The notes under the pieces: model-generated
What the model saw: the letters and a program-made list of their open reading frames with translations, nothing else
Told to the model about the DNA's origin: nothing
Database searches by the model: none
From: Cryptomeria japonica
Lineage: Eukaryota > Streptophyta > Pinopsida > Cupressales > Cupressaceae
Reading direction: 5' to 3'
Assembly (NCBI RefSeq): GCF_030272615.1
Contig: NC_081412.1
Coordinates: 547,366,488-547,430,487 of the forward strand
DNA: 64,000 bases
Made by a program: the position numbers and the translations under genes
Part shown: positions 51,001 to 59,168 of the stretch, one piece after another
Layout of the letters: each line of letters starts with the position of its first letter
How positions within the stretch are numbered: position 1 is the first letter of the stretch

Positions 51001-54000
51001 CTTTTGCAACTATATATAAAGGACCATCAGGTGCCCTGATAGTTTCACTCGAATCAAATGTGATGGAAGGTTCTTTAGGGATTTTCTGCTGCTCTACAAA
51101 GTTAATCACATTCGGAGTCATGGACACAAGATCATCAGGTGAGACAGAGGAATCAGTAGTATCAATCGCATTAGAGGTATGAGAAGGTAATGGATCAGTG
51201 AAAATCTGAAGATTTTGGTTAGGAGGAGCTACAGATGTATTGCCTTTATCATTCACACCAGAAATAGAGATAGTATTATTATCAATCAAATCTTGAATTT
51301 TCCCCTTTAAAGCAAAACATTTTTCAGTATCATGCCCAGGTTGACGATGAAATTGACAAAAAGATTTGTTATCAAAATAGGGTGAATTAATCTTTGCAGG
51401 ATCAATTTGCCTTATAGGAGGAAGAGTAAGCACATTTTGTTCCAATAACTTATTCATAATACTATGCAATGATTCATTCAAAGGAGTAAACTTTCTTTCT
51501 TTCTTGAAAAACTTAGAAATAGGAGACACACCTGATGCTGCATTCACATTGTTGTTGATGATGTTTTCATTGAATTTAATGGACTCTTTGTTCGGTTTAA
51601 ACTTCCCAAATGGTTGTTGACTACTATCACCCTTATCACTCGGAGTCATAGGATGTGATTGTTCCATTTGACTCACAGTCAGTTGATAATTGTGAAGAGT
51701 TGTGCACAACTGTTGGAAAGAAGTAAACTCAGAAAACAGGAGTTTTTCTCTAATGTCTTTTTGTAAATTAGAAATAAAGATTCTTTGAATATCATTGTCA
51801 GGCACTGGAAAAAAAATTTGAGCATACAAATGCTTATATCTACCAATGAAATCAGTCACTTTTTCTTTAACACCTTGTTTACAATGCATTAAATCAATCA
51901 AAGTAACTTTAGGACTTATATTGTTTTGAAATTGTTGAATGAAAGCATTTGCAAGTTGTTCGAAAGAAGTAATAGAATAGGAAGGCAACGAGCAATACCA
52001 TTGTAGGGCTTTGTCTCTTAATGTTCTAGTAAACAATTTTGCAAGCAACCTTTGGTCATAAGCAAAATCAATACATATTGTTTGAAAGGTCTTAACATGT
52101 GTTAGAGGATCACCCTTACCATTATAAAGCTCCAAATGCGGAATTTCAACATGTTTAGGGGGAATAGCTCGAACAATGTCAAGAGAAAGTGGGCTCGCAA
52201 CATCAAATGTGGGCACACTAAACTTAGATTGATTCATAGAGGCAATTTGTTGCTGTAAAGAAGAGACAGTTTGTGCAAGATTGTTAATGGTCGCTTCAGT
52301 TGAAGAGTTCATATTAGACGTGTTAGATTGTGATGGATGTGTTATGTTATTGAAAGAAGGTAGAGAGTAAGGTGGTGGGACACTATGATAGTTAGTCATA
52401 GGAGATGATTGGACAGGAGGAACACTACAAGGAGGAATGGAATGATTAAACGAGTTGCCCCCTTGCGTCATGTTCATTTGTTGTGATATAATAGGAACAC
52501 TCATTGAAGGAATGAATGAAGAAGTTGGATTGAATGAAGGAAGAGGGTTAATTGAAGAAGAGGGATTGCCCCCATGACTGGTGATCATAGGAGGAATGTC
52601 TTGTGTTGAAGTAGTCATTATGTTTGATGTAAAAGTAGGTATACTAGCAATAGGAGTCGTCAAAGGAATAGAATGATTGTCTTGAGTAGGAGGTTGTGTA
52701 TAACCTAAGGTTTCGGCACAACTTTTCATAGGCATCACATTTGAATCCACAATGTGTGCAATACCACGCAAAATATCAATTCCATTCTTATCACTTTGAA
52801 GCATACGTTTTAGACCCTCAATTAAAGGAAGAGCTTGACTATCAGGGTATTCTTGAGACATCCATTGTCAAAAATCGTCAAATTGGTTATCCAATTTTGA
52901 AAGTTGTTCTACAGAAACCTCATGGAGAGCTTCTTCATCATTAAGAGGATTAGAGGAATTACCCATGTCCTCGTTAAAAAGACCATTCAAATTAGGTTCC
53001 ATCTCCTTAGTAATTAAACCTTGGAAGGACTTAATTCTAAGGCTTCGTCTAACGGGAATAGTGTAAGTAGGACTTATTGTTGTAAAACTCATGCACTAAA
53101 GAGAGAGAAGATTTTGAATTTTTAGAGGTAGCAAATTTTAGTAAAACCAGCCAATCTTCTAGATTTAAGCTGCTAAACACAATCAGGACAATCTCCCTAA
53201 ATTTCGGAAAAAATGTCCGGGACCGTGGCGCTCGGGGTGCACACGGTCCTCGCAACTTTTTTCGAAATTTGCAGGGATGAAAGTTATGATGATTTTGCAG
53301 CTAACCTGAAAAAATTGAGTGATTTTACGATCCGTAGATAGGCCAAATTAAAGTTGCAATCTCAAAATTGAACCCTACCAAGATTGTCGAAAAATGCAAA
53401 ATTTGAATTTTGAAAAAGAGAGGGAAACTGAAATTTTGAATTTTATGATTTTAGAGGGAATACCAAAAGCAATGCAAGTTTTGAAAGTTGAAAGTTGACT
53501 CAATTTCACGCAAAATTCAATTTTGAAAGCGGAAATCAAAGTTGTTGTAATTAAGCACTTAATTTCAAAAGTCACAAATTGCAAAAATTTGAATAAATCA
53601 CTGAAATTTCGAATGAATGCTAACACACTTTTCAGATTTAGGACTGTAAGAAACACAATTTTGACACAAATTTCAATTTCAACAATTTTTGAATGATTAG
53701 AAGCCTCAATCCAAGCAATCACTAGACCAACTTTGACTGTAATTTTGAAGGTGTTAAAATTGATAAAATTAGCCAAAATTCTGGATTTTAGCAGGAAAAT
53801 ACAGTAAGATCTCGCTCCCAAAATTTCGGAAAAAATGTCGAGGACAATGGCGCTCGAAGTGCACACAGTCCTCGCAACTTTTTTCCAAATTTTTAGGGAT
53901 GAAAGATATTGTGATTTTATTGCGGAATCCAAAGTTACAGCCGATTTGGAGGTGTTTTGATCAGTGAAATTGTCGAACAAAGGTTGAATCAAGAGGGTTT

Positions 54001-56261
54001 CAAAAATTAGGGTTTTGACACTTAACCACTTAATTTTCAAAATCAAAGCACAAATATGAATTGATAATTTGTAATAGAAGGGCAGATCTGAAACAAGCAT
54101 TAACAATTAAACATTTCACAAGTTTAATTACTTAAAATGAAAATTTAGGGTTTTTATGCAATTAACCTCTAAAATTTTGTAAAAGATCAAACATGGAAAT
54201 GTAATCAAGGAATCCAATTTTCAGATCTAACTATGAATAATCAGAAAGGATGTTCACGTCGGGTTCACCAAAATGTAAAGCGGAAAAATCGAACCCTAGT
54301 CGTTCTCCCCTCCCCCAACCCCAAGGAGAGAGAAGGGAGAGTCACTAGGGTTGATGGTTTTCACTTAGGGGAGACTTTACATTCAAAAGAGGGGTTGAAA
54401 CCCACAAGATCCAATCCCACGCAATGCAAGATTGGATTCTATATGAGTTTCAAGGGTTGAGACATCAAGGATACCCTCTTTTGTAAAGAATGTAGATAGA
54501 AAGATTGAACTAGGAATGCATGTAAAGTAGGAAAGATTCGCTTATAAACAGAGATAGGGATATGGGATGAAGCTACGGACCTGGAATTAGTAGTAAAATG
54601 TCGAGACGGTGCTATTCTCCGAATTTGAGCGAAAGTTGATGGGACAATGGCGCCCGGCATGCACACGGTCCTCCGAAAAATCCGCGAAACAAAGGGGGAT
54701 CTGTTCGTCTCTGCACAAGGATTCCAGATCTTCAATTACAGCCGTGTACCTGCAACCTACACACAGAAAAGAGAGGACGATTGGGGGGTTAGGGATGAGG
54801 GGTTTGCCTTTAGGTCAAACCTCGGTTTTGGAATTAACCAAGAAATGAGAATGCTGTAAATGTAAATGTTTGTAATGTAAACAAGTACTGATACCTTATT
54901 GTAAGAATGTTTGTATTCTTACATGCGAAGGTGTAATGAATGTTGTATGTTGTATGTTGTATGTGATCTCCTCTTCAATGGTTGAATCCTTGTCTTGAAT
55001 GCAACACTTAGCCTTGAATGGAGACTTAGAATGCTCAATTGCTTGAAGGAATGCTTGAATGCTTGAATGCTTGAATGCTTGAATGTTTGAATATCGTTTC
55101 TGCCTTCTTTCCCTCTGCCAAAATGGGAGAGGAAATGTAGTTTATATACTTGTCAATTAGGGCTGATAGACTGATTTTCCCGACCTTAGGCCAACCAGGA
55201 AATATTATTTTCCAATTTGCAAACTTAAAGACCCGAAGCCCCATAAGAGACCGGGCCCAAAATAAGGCCAGGGACCAGGGCGCTAGGCGCCAGGGCGCTG
55301 GGCGCCCTAGTCCTGAAGGACCAAGGCACTGGGCGCCATGGTCCCACCTCCAGGGATAGCAGGGTGCAAGGAGGATCAGGCCAGGGTGCTGAAAAATTTA
55401 GTTTTTGGTGTCATAAGCAAGTTTTGGGGTCTCCATTCAGGTTCCGTGTTGCATCGCCATCGTGAAGACCCAAATGCGGTCGAAATTGCAAGTGTCGCAA
55501 TTTTAGGATGCTACAGTTACTATATCATATATCACTAACAATTATTTTATTATTATTTTTCTAATATGTTAAATGTTATGTCATTTGGTCCATGAAATTT
55601 TATTTACTTCTATCTAGAAGATAACATCATGTGAGCCTTACATGATAGATAATAGATTGTTATTTGGTTATAAACTAATTTGAAATGCTCCAAAAGAAGA
55701 TTGCAAAGTAATTAACCTCGTTAAATATTTATAATTTTGATAGATTGAAAAATCAATTTAATTAGTATTTTATACTACTATATAAAGTTAAATTGAAAAA
55801 AACTATTTTTCACATTAAATAAAAATTAAATAGATATTTTAATATTATTATTTTATATTCATATCTTAGCTCTTATGATGAAAACTATCTAATTATAATT
55901 TTTATTTGAAACAGAAATTGAGAAACTTTATGCAAAATATAGATTTTTTTTTCAATTTCAATTCTTGATATGATTGAGTCATTAAGTTCTCATGTTTTTA
56001 AATAATTTTATTTTAAACTTTTTAAATGGACATGTTATATTAAGATATATAAAAATTTAATTAAAAGAGAAGGTGAATTTGACTTTTGTATTTGGTGGTA
56101 AAATTTAAATTTTATAGGTGGAGTTGGAGCTCAAGGCAAAAGTTTTGAGGTTTGAAAATAGTGTAGTAGTATCTTCCATTAATATTAGAAATAAGGAAAC
56201 CAAGCAAGCAATATTTCATGGTCGTTGCACATTTCACAGCGTGCCAACATCACGCATATGA
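26810..56261 (+). CDS. Hotdog-fold acyl-CoA thioesterase-like gene, 3 exons with a 28.8 kb intron
   Basis: Exons 26,810-27,052, 27,149-27,292 and 56,118-56,261 join in phase 0 to give 176 residues and a TGA. Introns use GT-AG (donors GTAACT and GTGAGT; acceptors ACAG and ATAG). The product has the PaaI/ACOT13-type hotdog pattern: LTVNQVEPGIVIAAIKVHSS, then NTLHGGAVAMISYIVGMAAV with the HGG motif, LSMSYVYAARIG at the exon 2 end, then VELELKAKVLR and HGRCTFHSVP in exon 3. The family hydrolyses acyl-CoA thioesters. The aspartate that usually follows HGG by seven residues is tyrosine here. The C-terminus SRI resembles a minor plant peroxisomal targeting tripeptide; peroxisomal location is inference. 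No stops or frameshifts, so probably functional if the long intron is spliced. Confidence 0.85.
27149..27292 (+). CDS. Thioesterase exon 2
   Basis: 48 codons from NRYNTLHGGAVA to SYVYAARIG, preceded by CTTAAGTACAG and followed by GTGAGTAG. It holds the HGG motif and the central helix of the hotdog fold. Confidence 0.88.
27431..27650 (+). repeat. Tandem duplication, unit 108 bp
   Basis: Two adjacent copies begin AAAATAACAA at 27,431 and 27,539 and share CATTTATRTAGA, CARATCAAATCTGATAT and CGGTTCAATAGAAA-like text with about 15% divergence. It lies in intron 2 of the thioesterase gene. Confidence 0.75.
28006..28085. repeat. Imperfect inverted repeat, arms about 30 bp
   Basis: TCCAACCCTTAGGATGCACC on the left pairs with GGTTGGA-ended text on the right (reverse complement TCCAACCCCTAAGATGCAAC), with a loop of about 20 bases. 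It could be a small foldback element; no target duplication was identified. Confidence 0.6.
28950..29300 (-). mobile_element. Possible tRNA-derived SINE
   Basis: The minus strand reads GGGTGTAGTCTAGTGGTCAC at about 29,267-29,290, which fits a Pol III box A. About 30 bases on, AGTTTCAAACTTC fits a decayed box B (near 29,240-29,252). Downstream boxes GGGGGCGAAGAGCCCCGAG and GATCCCTAAGTGGTCTCTC look like a SINE body. The 3' limit and target duplication are not clear. Confidence 0.5.
29301..30288. other. AT-rich intron sequence without recognisable genes
   Basis: Long T-rich and A-rich runs (for example 29,586-29,600), weak short frames and no repeat or gene I can support. It ends at the LINE-B poly(T). 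Confidence 0.5.
30307..32146 (-). other. LINE-B 3' UTR with a tandem duplication
   Basis: About 1.8 kb without convincing coding. Two copies of a 135-bp unit, each with GAATGCATAGCATCAACGAA (31,651 and 31,786) and CACCACCC boxes, lie at about 31,600-31,890. Confidence 0.6.
32147..33565 (-). pseudogene. LINE-B RNase H and zinc-finger region
   Basis: Minus-strand text from 33,565 down: NGHSSLVNVRDWSPIINLLS and WGVYADNYFYVDILGP, then LPSVREG-type text in 33,378-33,022. The zinc-finger region follows (HIACLPKVGAFSWLAVQDR, CVLCGSCLESSSHLFLHC), then RNase H (IFYHKSQIVKAGCHDIGIG, LGIKDIIVEGDSMV) and its C-terminal HYREVNRVAYFLAN. Each piece matches LINE-A in order. Stops and frame changes at 33,390, 33,010, 32,815 and 32,340 make it inactive. 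Confidence 0.88.
33566..33601 (+). repeat. Left terminal inverted repeat of the DNA transposon
   Basis: GGGTGAACTCACAA, a 4-base variable stretch, GGTTCCCACTTTT, TTGCC. It matches the right end reversed, with a few mismatches and a 2-base gap. Confidence 0.8.
34376..34545. repeat. Left subterminal cluster of GGTTCG/CGAACC palindromes
   Basis: About six variants of GGGTTCGCTCGAACC (for example 34,404-34,418) in both orientations, 810-980 bp from the left end. The same motif clusters at the right end, and I saw no comparable cluster elsewhere in the window. Clustered subterminal motifs are transposase-binding sites in CACTA and some other transposons; that role here is inference. Confidence 0.7.
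34583..34592 (+). promoter_or_regulatory. TATA box before the transposon plus-strand exon
   Basis: GTATAAATGT lies about 125 bp upstream of the ATG at 34,714. Confidence 0.4.
34714..34816 (+). pseudogene. First exon of a plus-strand transposon gene, rest missing
   Basis: An ATG opens 34 codons of a very basic peptide (MGNKKRRQNKTSRN, then a charged helix ETEERYREQRRQRYHDA). It ends at a consensus donor, GTATGT, at 34,817. The KKRR cluster could be a nuclear localisation signal. No following exon can be recognised in 34,817-36,060, which is AT-rich and repetitive, so the remainder of this gene seems to be deleted or unrecognisable. It may be the start of the lost transposase gene, but that is a guess based only on position. 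Confidence 0.4.
34817..35379. other. AT-rich stretch inside the DNA transposon
   Basis: I see no coding sequence. The sequence is A/T-rich with repeated ACATGTA and CATACCTA words and leads into the tandem repeats. Confidence 0.45.
35380..36010. repeat. Tandem repeats of AATCAAACATGTATA units, higher-order period 149 bp
   Basis: Short units TCAAACATGTATAAATCTAA recur throughout. A larger block with AATCTAGAGTCTAAACAAG and GTTGTACATGCATG repeats at 35,521 and 35,670 (period 149), then decays into AGGTATAAAGTATAATCTAG repeats to about 36,000. It lies just beyond the 3' end of the minus-strand gene. Confidence 0.8.
36073..42251 (-). pseudogene. Unrecognised three-exon transposon gene, split by a solo LTR
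   Basis: Exon 1 is 42,251-41,982 plus 37,776-36,487, exon 2 36,310-36,236, exon 3 36,126-36,073, about 563 codons, all in phase 0. Donors are GTATGT and GTTAGT; acceptors are TTGACAG and TTTGCAG. The 4.2 kb insertion after residue 90, once removed with one GGACG copy, restores the frame exactly (VYKSTCTS then IFDSLQTLRDR). The N-terminus has repeats of QAPDQDPP. A mixed-charge region follows (SDRELHRLRAILDD, RDRLVSHTSFSPEVIEDIYR), then arginine-rich text (RYYGQGRGRIADRDAYRR, MMSRPRSRSSIDHASC) and an acidic tail with two HITDEG repeats. Two in-frame stops (37,521-37,519; 36,645-36,643) suggest it is dead now. I do not recognise the family. Confidence 0.65.
37782..41981. mobile_element. Solo LTR, 4200 bp, inserted in the transposon gene
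   Basis: Starts TGTAATGCCCCGCC and ends GGGGTACTACA, flanked by GGACG on both sides (37,777-37,781; 41,982-41,986). The start sequence does not recur inside, so there is no second LTR and no gag or pol coding is seen. It contains a GC-rich island (40,300-40,560) in otherwise AT-rich sequence, where long frames on both strands are composition artefacts. The ends resemble gypsy LTRs of the TGTAATNCCCC type. The length is extreme for an LTR, so a non-coding derivative cannot be excluded. Its orientation is not settled. Confidence 0.75.
42286..42520. repeat. GA-rich microsatellite cluster
   Basis: Repeated (GA)n blocks separated by GATCATTTTCAT, directly upstream of the minus-strand gene start at 42,251. 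It would lie in its 5' leader or promoter. Confidence 0.85.
42590..45270. repeat. Palindrome-rich tandem array, higher-order unit about 430-460 bp
   Basis: Built from variants of AAGGGGTCATATGTG and CCCCTTAGGACAC-type words in both orientations. The hairpin AAGGGGTCATATGTGG, GTCTAA, CCACATATGACCCCTT recurs at about 42,650, 42,737, 43,168, 43,596, 44,056 and 44,513, giving periods of about 430 then 460 bp. The longer units carry an extra 30-base duplication (GTTATAGGATTTTATAAGGG). Edges are more degenerate. It lies between the minus-strand gene and the right end of the DNA transposon. Confidence 0.92.
45271..45905. other. AT-rich spacer between the array and the right subterminal motifs
   Basis: No coding seen. 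Repeated ATTATCAAACATTTTTCTAAAAT words occur at about 45,540-45,610. Confidence 0.5.
45906..46073. repeat. Right subterminal cluster of GGTTCG/CGAACC palindromes
   Basis: About seven variants, including GGGTTCGAGCGAACCC and GGGTTCGCTCGAACCC (7-base arms around AG or CT), 77-244 bp from the right end. Confidence 0.75.
46116..46149 (-). repeat. Right terminal inverted repeat of the DNA transposon
   Basis: Reversed, it reads GGGTGAATTCACAA, AGCT, GGTTCCCACTTTT, GCC. The adjoining bases add a hairpin: CCCACTTTCGCCAA at 46,096 pairs with TTGGCAAAAGTGGG ending at 46,131. Confidence 0.8.
46154..47480 (-). pseudogene. LINE-B reverse transcriptase, upstream part
   Basis: Minus strand from about 47,470: KSFADFRPIALCNNFYKIFT, QGGFVPGRETLDGAIVAHD, LKLDLMKSYDRVDWNDLS, GVRRGDPLSPFLFIILAEAF and the catalytic CLFVDDTLLFG (FVDD at about 46,900). 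Then KVSSAKSKVFFLNTSPLVQQ and RILSWNHK, and finally WVIHNGRKAKFWDE, which breaks off at the transposon insertion. The matching continuation in LINE-A (FWDESWNGHFSL) appears on the other side of the transposon as WNGH-like text at 33,560. Confidence 0.9.
47481..47642. other. Residual native intron sequence between LINE-B and element C
   Basis: About 160 bases of AT-rich sequence. Its last five bases, GTTAC (47,638-47,642), are the left target duplication of element C. Confidence 0.6.
47643..48907 (-). repeat. 3' LTR of element C
   Basis: Plus-strand ends TATAAAGCGG (normally TGTAAAGCGG) and GGATGCTACA. A TATATAAA box on the minus strand lies near 48,514-48,524. It contains TGAATGCT tandem units (about 48,420-48,470), four TGTATGT steps (about 48,310-48,340) and GGACCAGGGCGCT-type hairpin repeats (48,645-48,740). 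Confidence 0.92.
48908..48930 (-). promoter_or_regulatory. Polypurine tract of element C
   Basis: The minus strand reads AAAGTGGGGGCTAAA directly before the LTR start TGTAGCATCC. Confidence 0.85.
48931..49648 (-). other. 3' untranslated interior of element C
   Basis: About 0.7 kb without coding I can support, between the gag-protease stop and the polypurine tract. This is where pol would be expected if the element were complete. Confidence 0.6.
49649..53092 (-). pseudogene. Element C gag-protease polyprotein, 1147 codons with two stops
   Basis: One frame from the ATG at 53,092 to the stop at 49,649, broken only by TGA at 52,870-52,868 and 50,572-50,570. After a proline/serine-rich region comes the gag domain (HVEIPHLELYNGKGDPLTHV, FTRTLRDKALQWYCSLP, YSITSFEQLANAFIQQF, VTDFIGRYKHL). 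A C-H-H-C knuckle (FCQFHRQPGHDTEKCFALK) lies at about 51,310-51,360. The aspartic protease-like fold (FRGVLIDPSCMVNVITEEF, FRVKLGYPWLSSMKAIASPI) has D-P-S at the usual D-S/T-G site. The last 290 residues are proline- and lysine-rich with no domain I recognise. Gag would build the particle; pol would have to come from another element. Confidence 0.9.
53093..54250 (-). other. Leader of element C with repeated hairpin motifs
   Basis: About 1.2 kb between primer site and gag. Two copies of a hairpin-forming motif (GGACCGTGGCGCTCG with GTGCACACGGTCC at 53,218-53,252; GGACAATGGCGCTCG with GTGCACACAGTCC at 53,840-53,875) are each followed by TCGCAACTTTTTTC. Related copies lie in both LTRs (48,012-48,043; 54,640-54,675). 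Confidence 0.75.
54251..54273 (-). promoter_or_regulatory. Primer binding site of element C
   Basis: The minus strand after the LTR end TTTACA reads TTT then TGGTGAACCCGACGTGAACA. It has the TGG start of a tRNA 3' end complement. I did not assign the tRNA. Confidence 0.75.
54274..55515 (-). repeat. 5' LTR of element C
   Basis: Plus-strand ends TGTAAAGCGG and GGATGCTACA. It differs from the other LTR by substitutions, one fewer TGTATGT unit and a short deletion in the GGCGCC repeat region. A TATATAAA box on the minus strand lies at about 55,140-55,148. Confidence 0.92.
55521..56117. other. End of thioesterase intron 2
   Basis: AT-rich sequence with no other feature. It ends in TTTAAATTTTATAG, the acceptor of exon 3. 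Confidence 0.6.
56118..56261 (+). CDS. Thioesterase exon 3, far downstream
   Basis: 47 codons and TGA, from VELELKAKVLRFENSVVVSS to FHSVPTSRI, preceded by AAATTTTATAG. The text completes the hotdog domain exactly where exon 2 stops (AARIG then VELEL, compare the usual ARLGEELEVEGKVLR pattern). It is too short to stand out as an ORF and sits 28,825 bp from exon 2. Confidence 0.85.
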   Translation: MELELKAKVLRFENSVVVSSINIRNKETKQAIFHGRCTFHSVPTSRI

Positions 56262-58730
56262 CTTATTTTTATTTATTTTATAAATTACTAAACCGAAATA
56301 GTAAAATATGTCTAGTTTGAAAATAATATTGTTTAGTATCTTTTGAGATATTATATCCATATGATTGTATCGGTACTTGTGTTAATGGCGTTACCAGTAT
56401 TATGACAATGACTAGCTTAATCTCATAGTATGTTATGAATTTTTTGTAGAGCTTTTTTCCCAAAGTTTTGAATATTAGCACTCAAAGATAAGAATGTTCA
56501 TTTCATTTAGATGGACACTTTATGGATAGATATATTTGATTCTGAATTTGATTCACATTATTCAATGTATAATTGGTGCATTAAAGTCAAATTTTATTTT
56601 TGTGAATCAAACACGTTTTATTTTTGGTCATGTGATTGATTGTGTTTTCAAGAAATTAATAATTTATTAAATATATGATTTTATTTTCTATTTTGGTTAC
56701 TTGTATGTTATAATGCTTATCATAAATTTTCAATGCCATTTATTATAGATTTTGTGAATATATCTTTATTTTTATATATTGTTTTTGTATTTTGAATAAT
56801 TTGTGAGTGCATTGTCACAACATCTATATTTAAAAGAAATATTTATATCCTTTGTATAGATTTTGCTACTGGTATATTTTTATATTTTTTCTAGATATTT
56901 TGCATGTAATTTTAGGGTGAATGTATCTTTTGTAGATCGATATTGGTTGTATTAATAGTTATGAAGTTTATGTCATGCATTTTATTATTAATTAAATTTA
57001 ATTGAAACAAATGTTTAATTGATTTAGTGTTATAATAACATTTTTGGTATTGTTGGTTCTTTTCTTATGTGTTTCATCCTTCATTTATCCCATTAAGAAA
57101 ATTTTCTAGTATGGAATTCACCTAACTATCTATTGTTGGTTAGTACGGTAATGAATATAATTTTGAATTGATTACTCTTATGAAAAACATAATGGGTGTC
57201 ATGAAATAATTATAAATATATATAAGATTCATTGATTACTAAATTTAATGTATGTGATTTAAATGAATATTAAAATAAATGTAATGAGCTCTAGCTTCAA
57301 TGTTGATCTTGGTATGTCATAGGTTGTCACATGATTCACTAATATTCTAGACAATAAAATGCCCAAAAATAAAAAATTGACTATTCCTTATTTGGTTCAC
57401 TTTTGCAACTACAAAATTAACTTTTATGGGAGTACAACTAAACCTTGAACTTGAATCTAAAATTGGCTCACATATGTGATATTTTATTATCTTTTTCTCT
57501 AATATTTTCTCCCCTTAATTTCTATGGCTTTCAAAAGTCCATTTGTGGTATTTATGAACGCCAAGGTATTTTATAGGCAAATTCTTTTGCCTTGGTCAAT
57601 CCTCTAAATATAATGATCTAGTGGGTTGCAACAAATATTTTTTAGACAATACCAAATGATGGATTTTTTCCTACATTAATAAACTAAATGTTAATATCAT
57701 GCACCTGTGATGATGAAATGAATAATGGAGCTCTCTAATGATTCCCATTTCAAAATTTATCTTCTTTTCATCTTAGATTTCAATCAAGTTGGAGTTTTTT
57801 TGCCTAAATATAATATATAGAACACAAGCTAGCAATTATCATGCTTTAGTCAACTCATAATGCCTAATAAGAGGAAGATAGAAAAGGAGCAAATCAAAAA
57901 TTTAAATTTCAAAATTTTACAAGATACTACTACAATTGTGAACAACCTAGGTCAATTTCATGAATATCAAAATAAACCATGAAAATAAATGGGTAGTATA
58001 GAAGTAAGAGGTAATTCTTGGGATTGATTCTCAACTTATTTTTTTATGAAAACTTATGCTAAAATAAGCCACTTTTACAATATTCATTAAAAAACAAAAC
58101 AAAACTTAATTAAAGTGAGTCTAAAACAAAGGCGTAAGGGTGTGGGTTATATAATATTTATCTTTACAATTTTACATCACTTTTACTTGCATTGGAGCCA
58201 CACACACACACTTGCATTGGAGACACACACACACACATGTTTTTCTCTATATCAAAGTGTTTGTAAATGAACCATAATTCAAACATTTTGTATACATCAT
58301 CAATTAAAGTGGATCAATAATTCATATCAACATATAATGTATCATATTTCAGGTGGAGATAACCTATTTTATTGTCAAAAGCTACTTAAGACAAGTCAAA
58401 AATTTTAAATCCTTCAAAACTTTTACAAAGTAATTTTTTTCTTTTAAGTTATAATTTTGTTTTTACAGTGCTAGTTCTTGAGAAGAAAACTAGGAAGAAA
58501 TGTCTTTTTTCCAATCCCAGGTTGTCTATATCTCTTGCTACGAATAGGAGAGAATGTAGGACAAAATCTAAGACCAACTATATATGCTACTTGTTGAGTC
58601 AACCTACTTTGGAACTCAGAACAACTTCTCCTTCTTATCAACTTGTAGGTCCAAGTGGTGTTGAACATGACTTTTGACTTTATATGTCCTTCAAAAAGCT
58701 CTTTCCATGAGCTCATTTTCTACTTGTTTA
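56262..58730. other. 3' flank of the thioesterase gene, AT-rich intergenic
   Basis: No gene is supported. Immediately after the stop the sequence is T/A-rich, suitable for polyadenylation, but the site cannot be fixed. CATTGGAGMCACACACACACA occurs twice at 58,191-58,240, a duplicated AC microsatellite. Short frames on both strands at 58,470-58,716 resemble nothing I know. Confidence 0.5.
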
Positions 58731-59168
58731 TGTTAGAATCCAAGAACATTGAGAGGGGGGGTGAATCAGTGTTCTACTAGTAAAAGAATTTTTGAACTTA
58801 TTGTTGATCAACCGAATGACAGAATATAAAATTAAAGTGCATAAACAAATCAACACACAAAGAAATGCCATAACACCAATATTTTTACATCAAAAACCCC
58901 ATAAAGGGAAAAATCACAGTGGGGCTGATACCCACAGTATCTATATACTTGATCAAGGTATACAAATATTACATAGAGGGGTATGTACATGCATACAAGC
59001 TCACCACCTAGAGCTCACTACTCAAATGGAAGTCTCACTGACTAGCACAACATTACATAATGATTTCAAATAGAAATGAACTTAAATAGAAATGAGTTGC
59101 AATCAATGAAAACACAAAATGCAATTTACCTCAGAAGGTGGCTACTGGATGAGTGTCAATTTCCAACA
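58731..59168 (-). mobile_element. Copia-type LTR, 438 bp, 3' remnant
   Basis: Plus-strand ends TGTTAGAATCC and TTTCCAACA. It is followed at 59,169-59,180 by ATCTCCCCCTTT, the complement of the AAAGGGGGAGAT polypurine tract typical of Ty1/copia elements. The element is on the minus strand and only its 3' LTR and a little interior remain. Confidence 0.7.

Larger units (their letters stand above)
47643..55515 (-). mobile_element. LTR element C, gag-protease only, 7873 bp
   Basis: Two LTRs (47,643-48,907 and 54,274-55,515), flanked by GTTAC (47,638-47,642 and 55,516-55,520). On the minus strand the order is 5' LTR (54,274-55,515), primer site, a 1.2 kb leader, one long gag-protease frame (53,092-49,649), a 0.7 kb untranslated stretch, polypurine tract and 3' LTR. 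No reverse transcriptase, RNase H or integrase lies between the LTRs. This is the structure of gag-only non-autonomous elements (TR-GAG type). The LTRs differ by a few percent by eye, so it is among the younger insertions. It sits in intron 2 of the thioesterase gene, antisense to it. Confidence 0.9.

Noticed and set aside
53375-54106. 243-codon minus-strand frame in the element C leader
   Set aside because: It sits upstream of gag, is rich in F, K, I and L, has no domain, and overlaps the repeated hairpin motif. I treat it as leader sequence, although an upstream ORF cannot be fully excluded.
58468-58716. Overlapping frames of 69 and 81 codons on both strands
   Set aside because: No recognisable domain, no splice or promoter context, and the two strands compete. 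Not supported as a gene.
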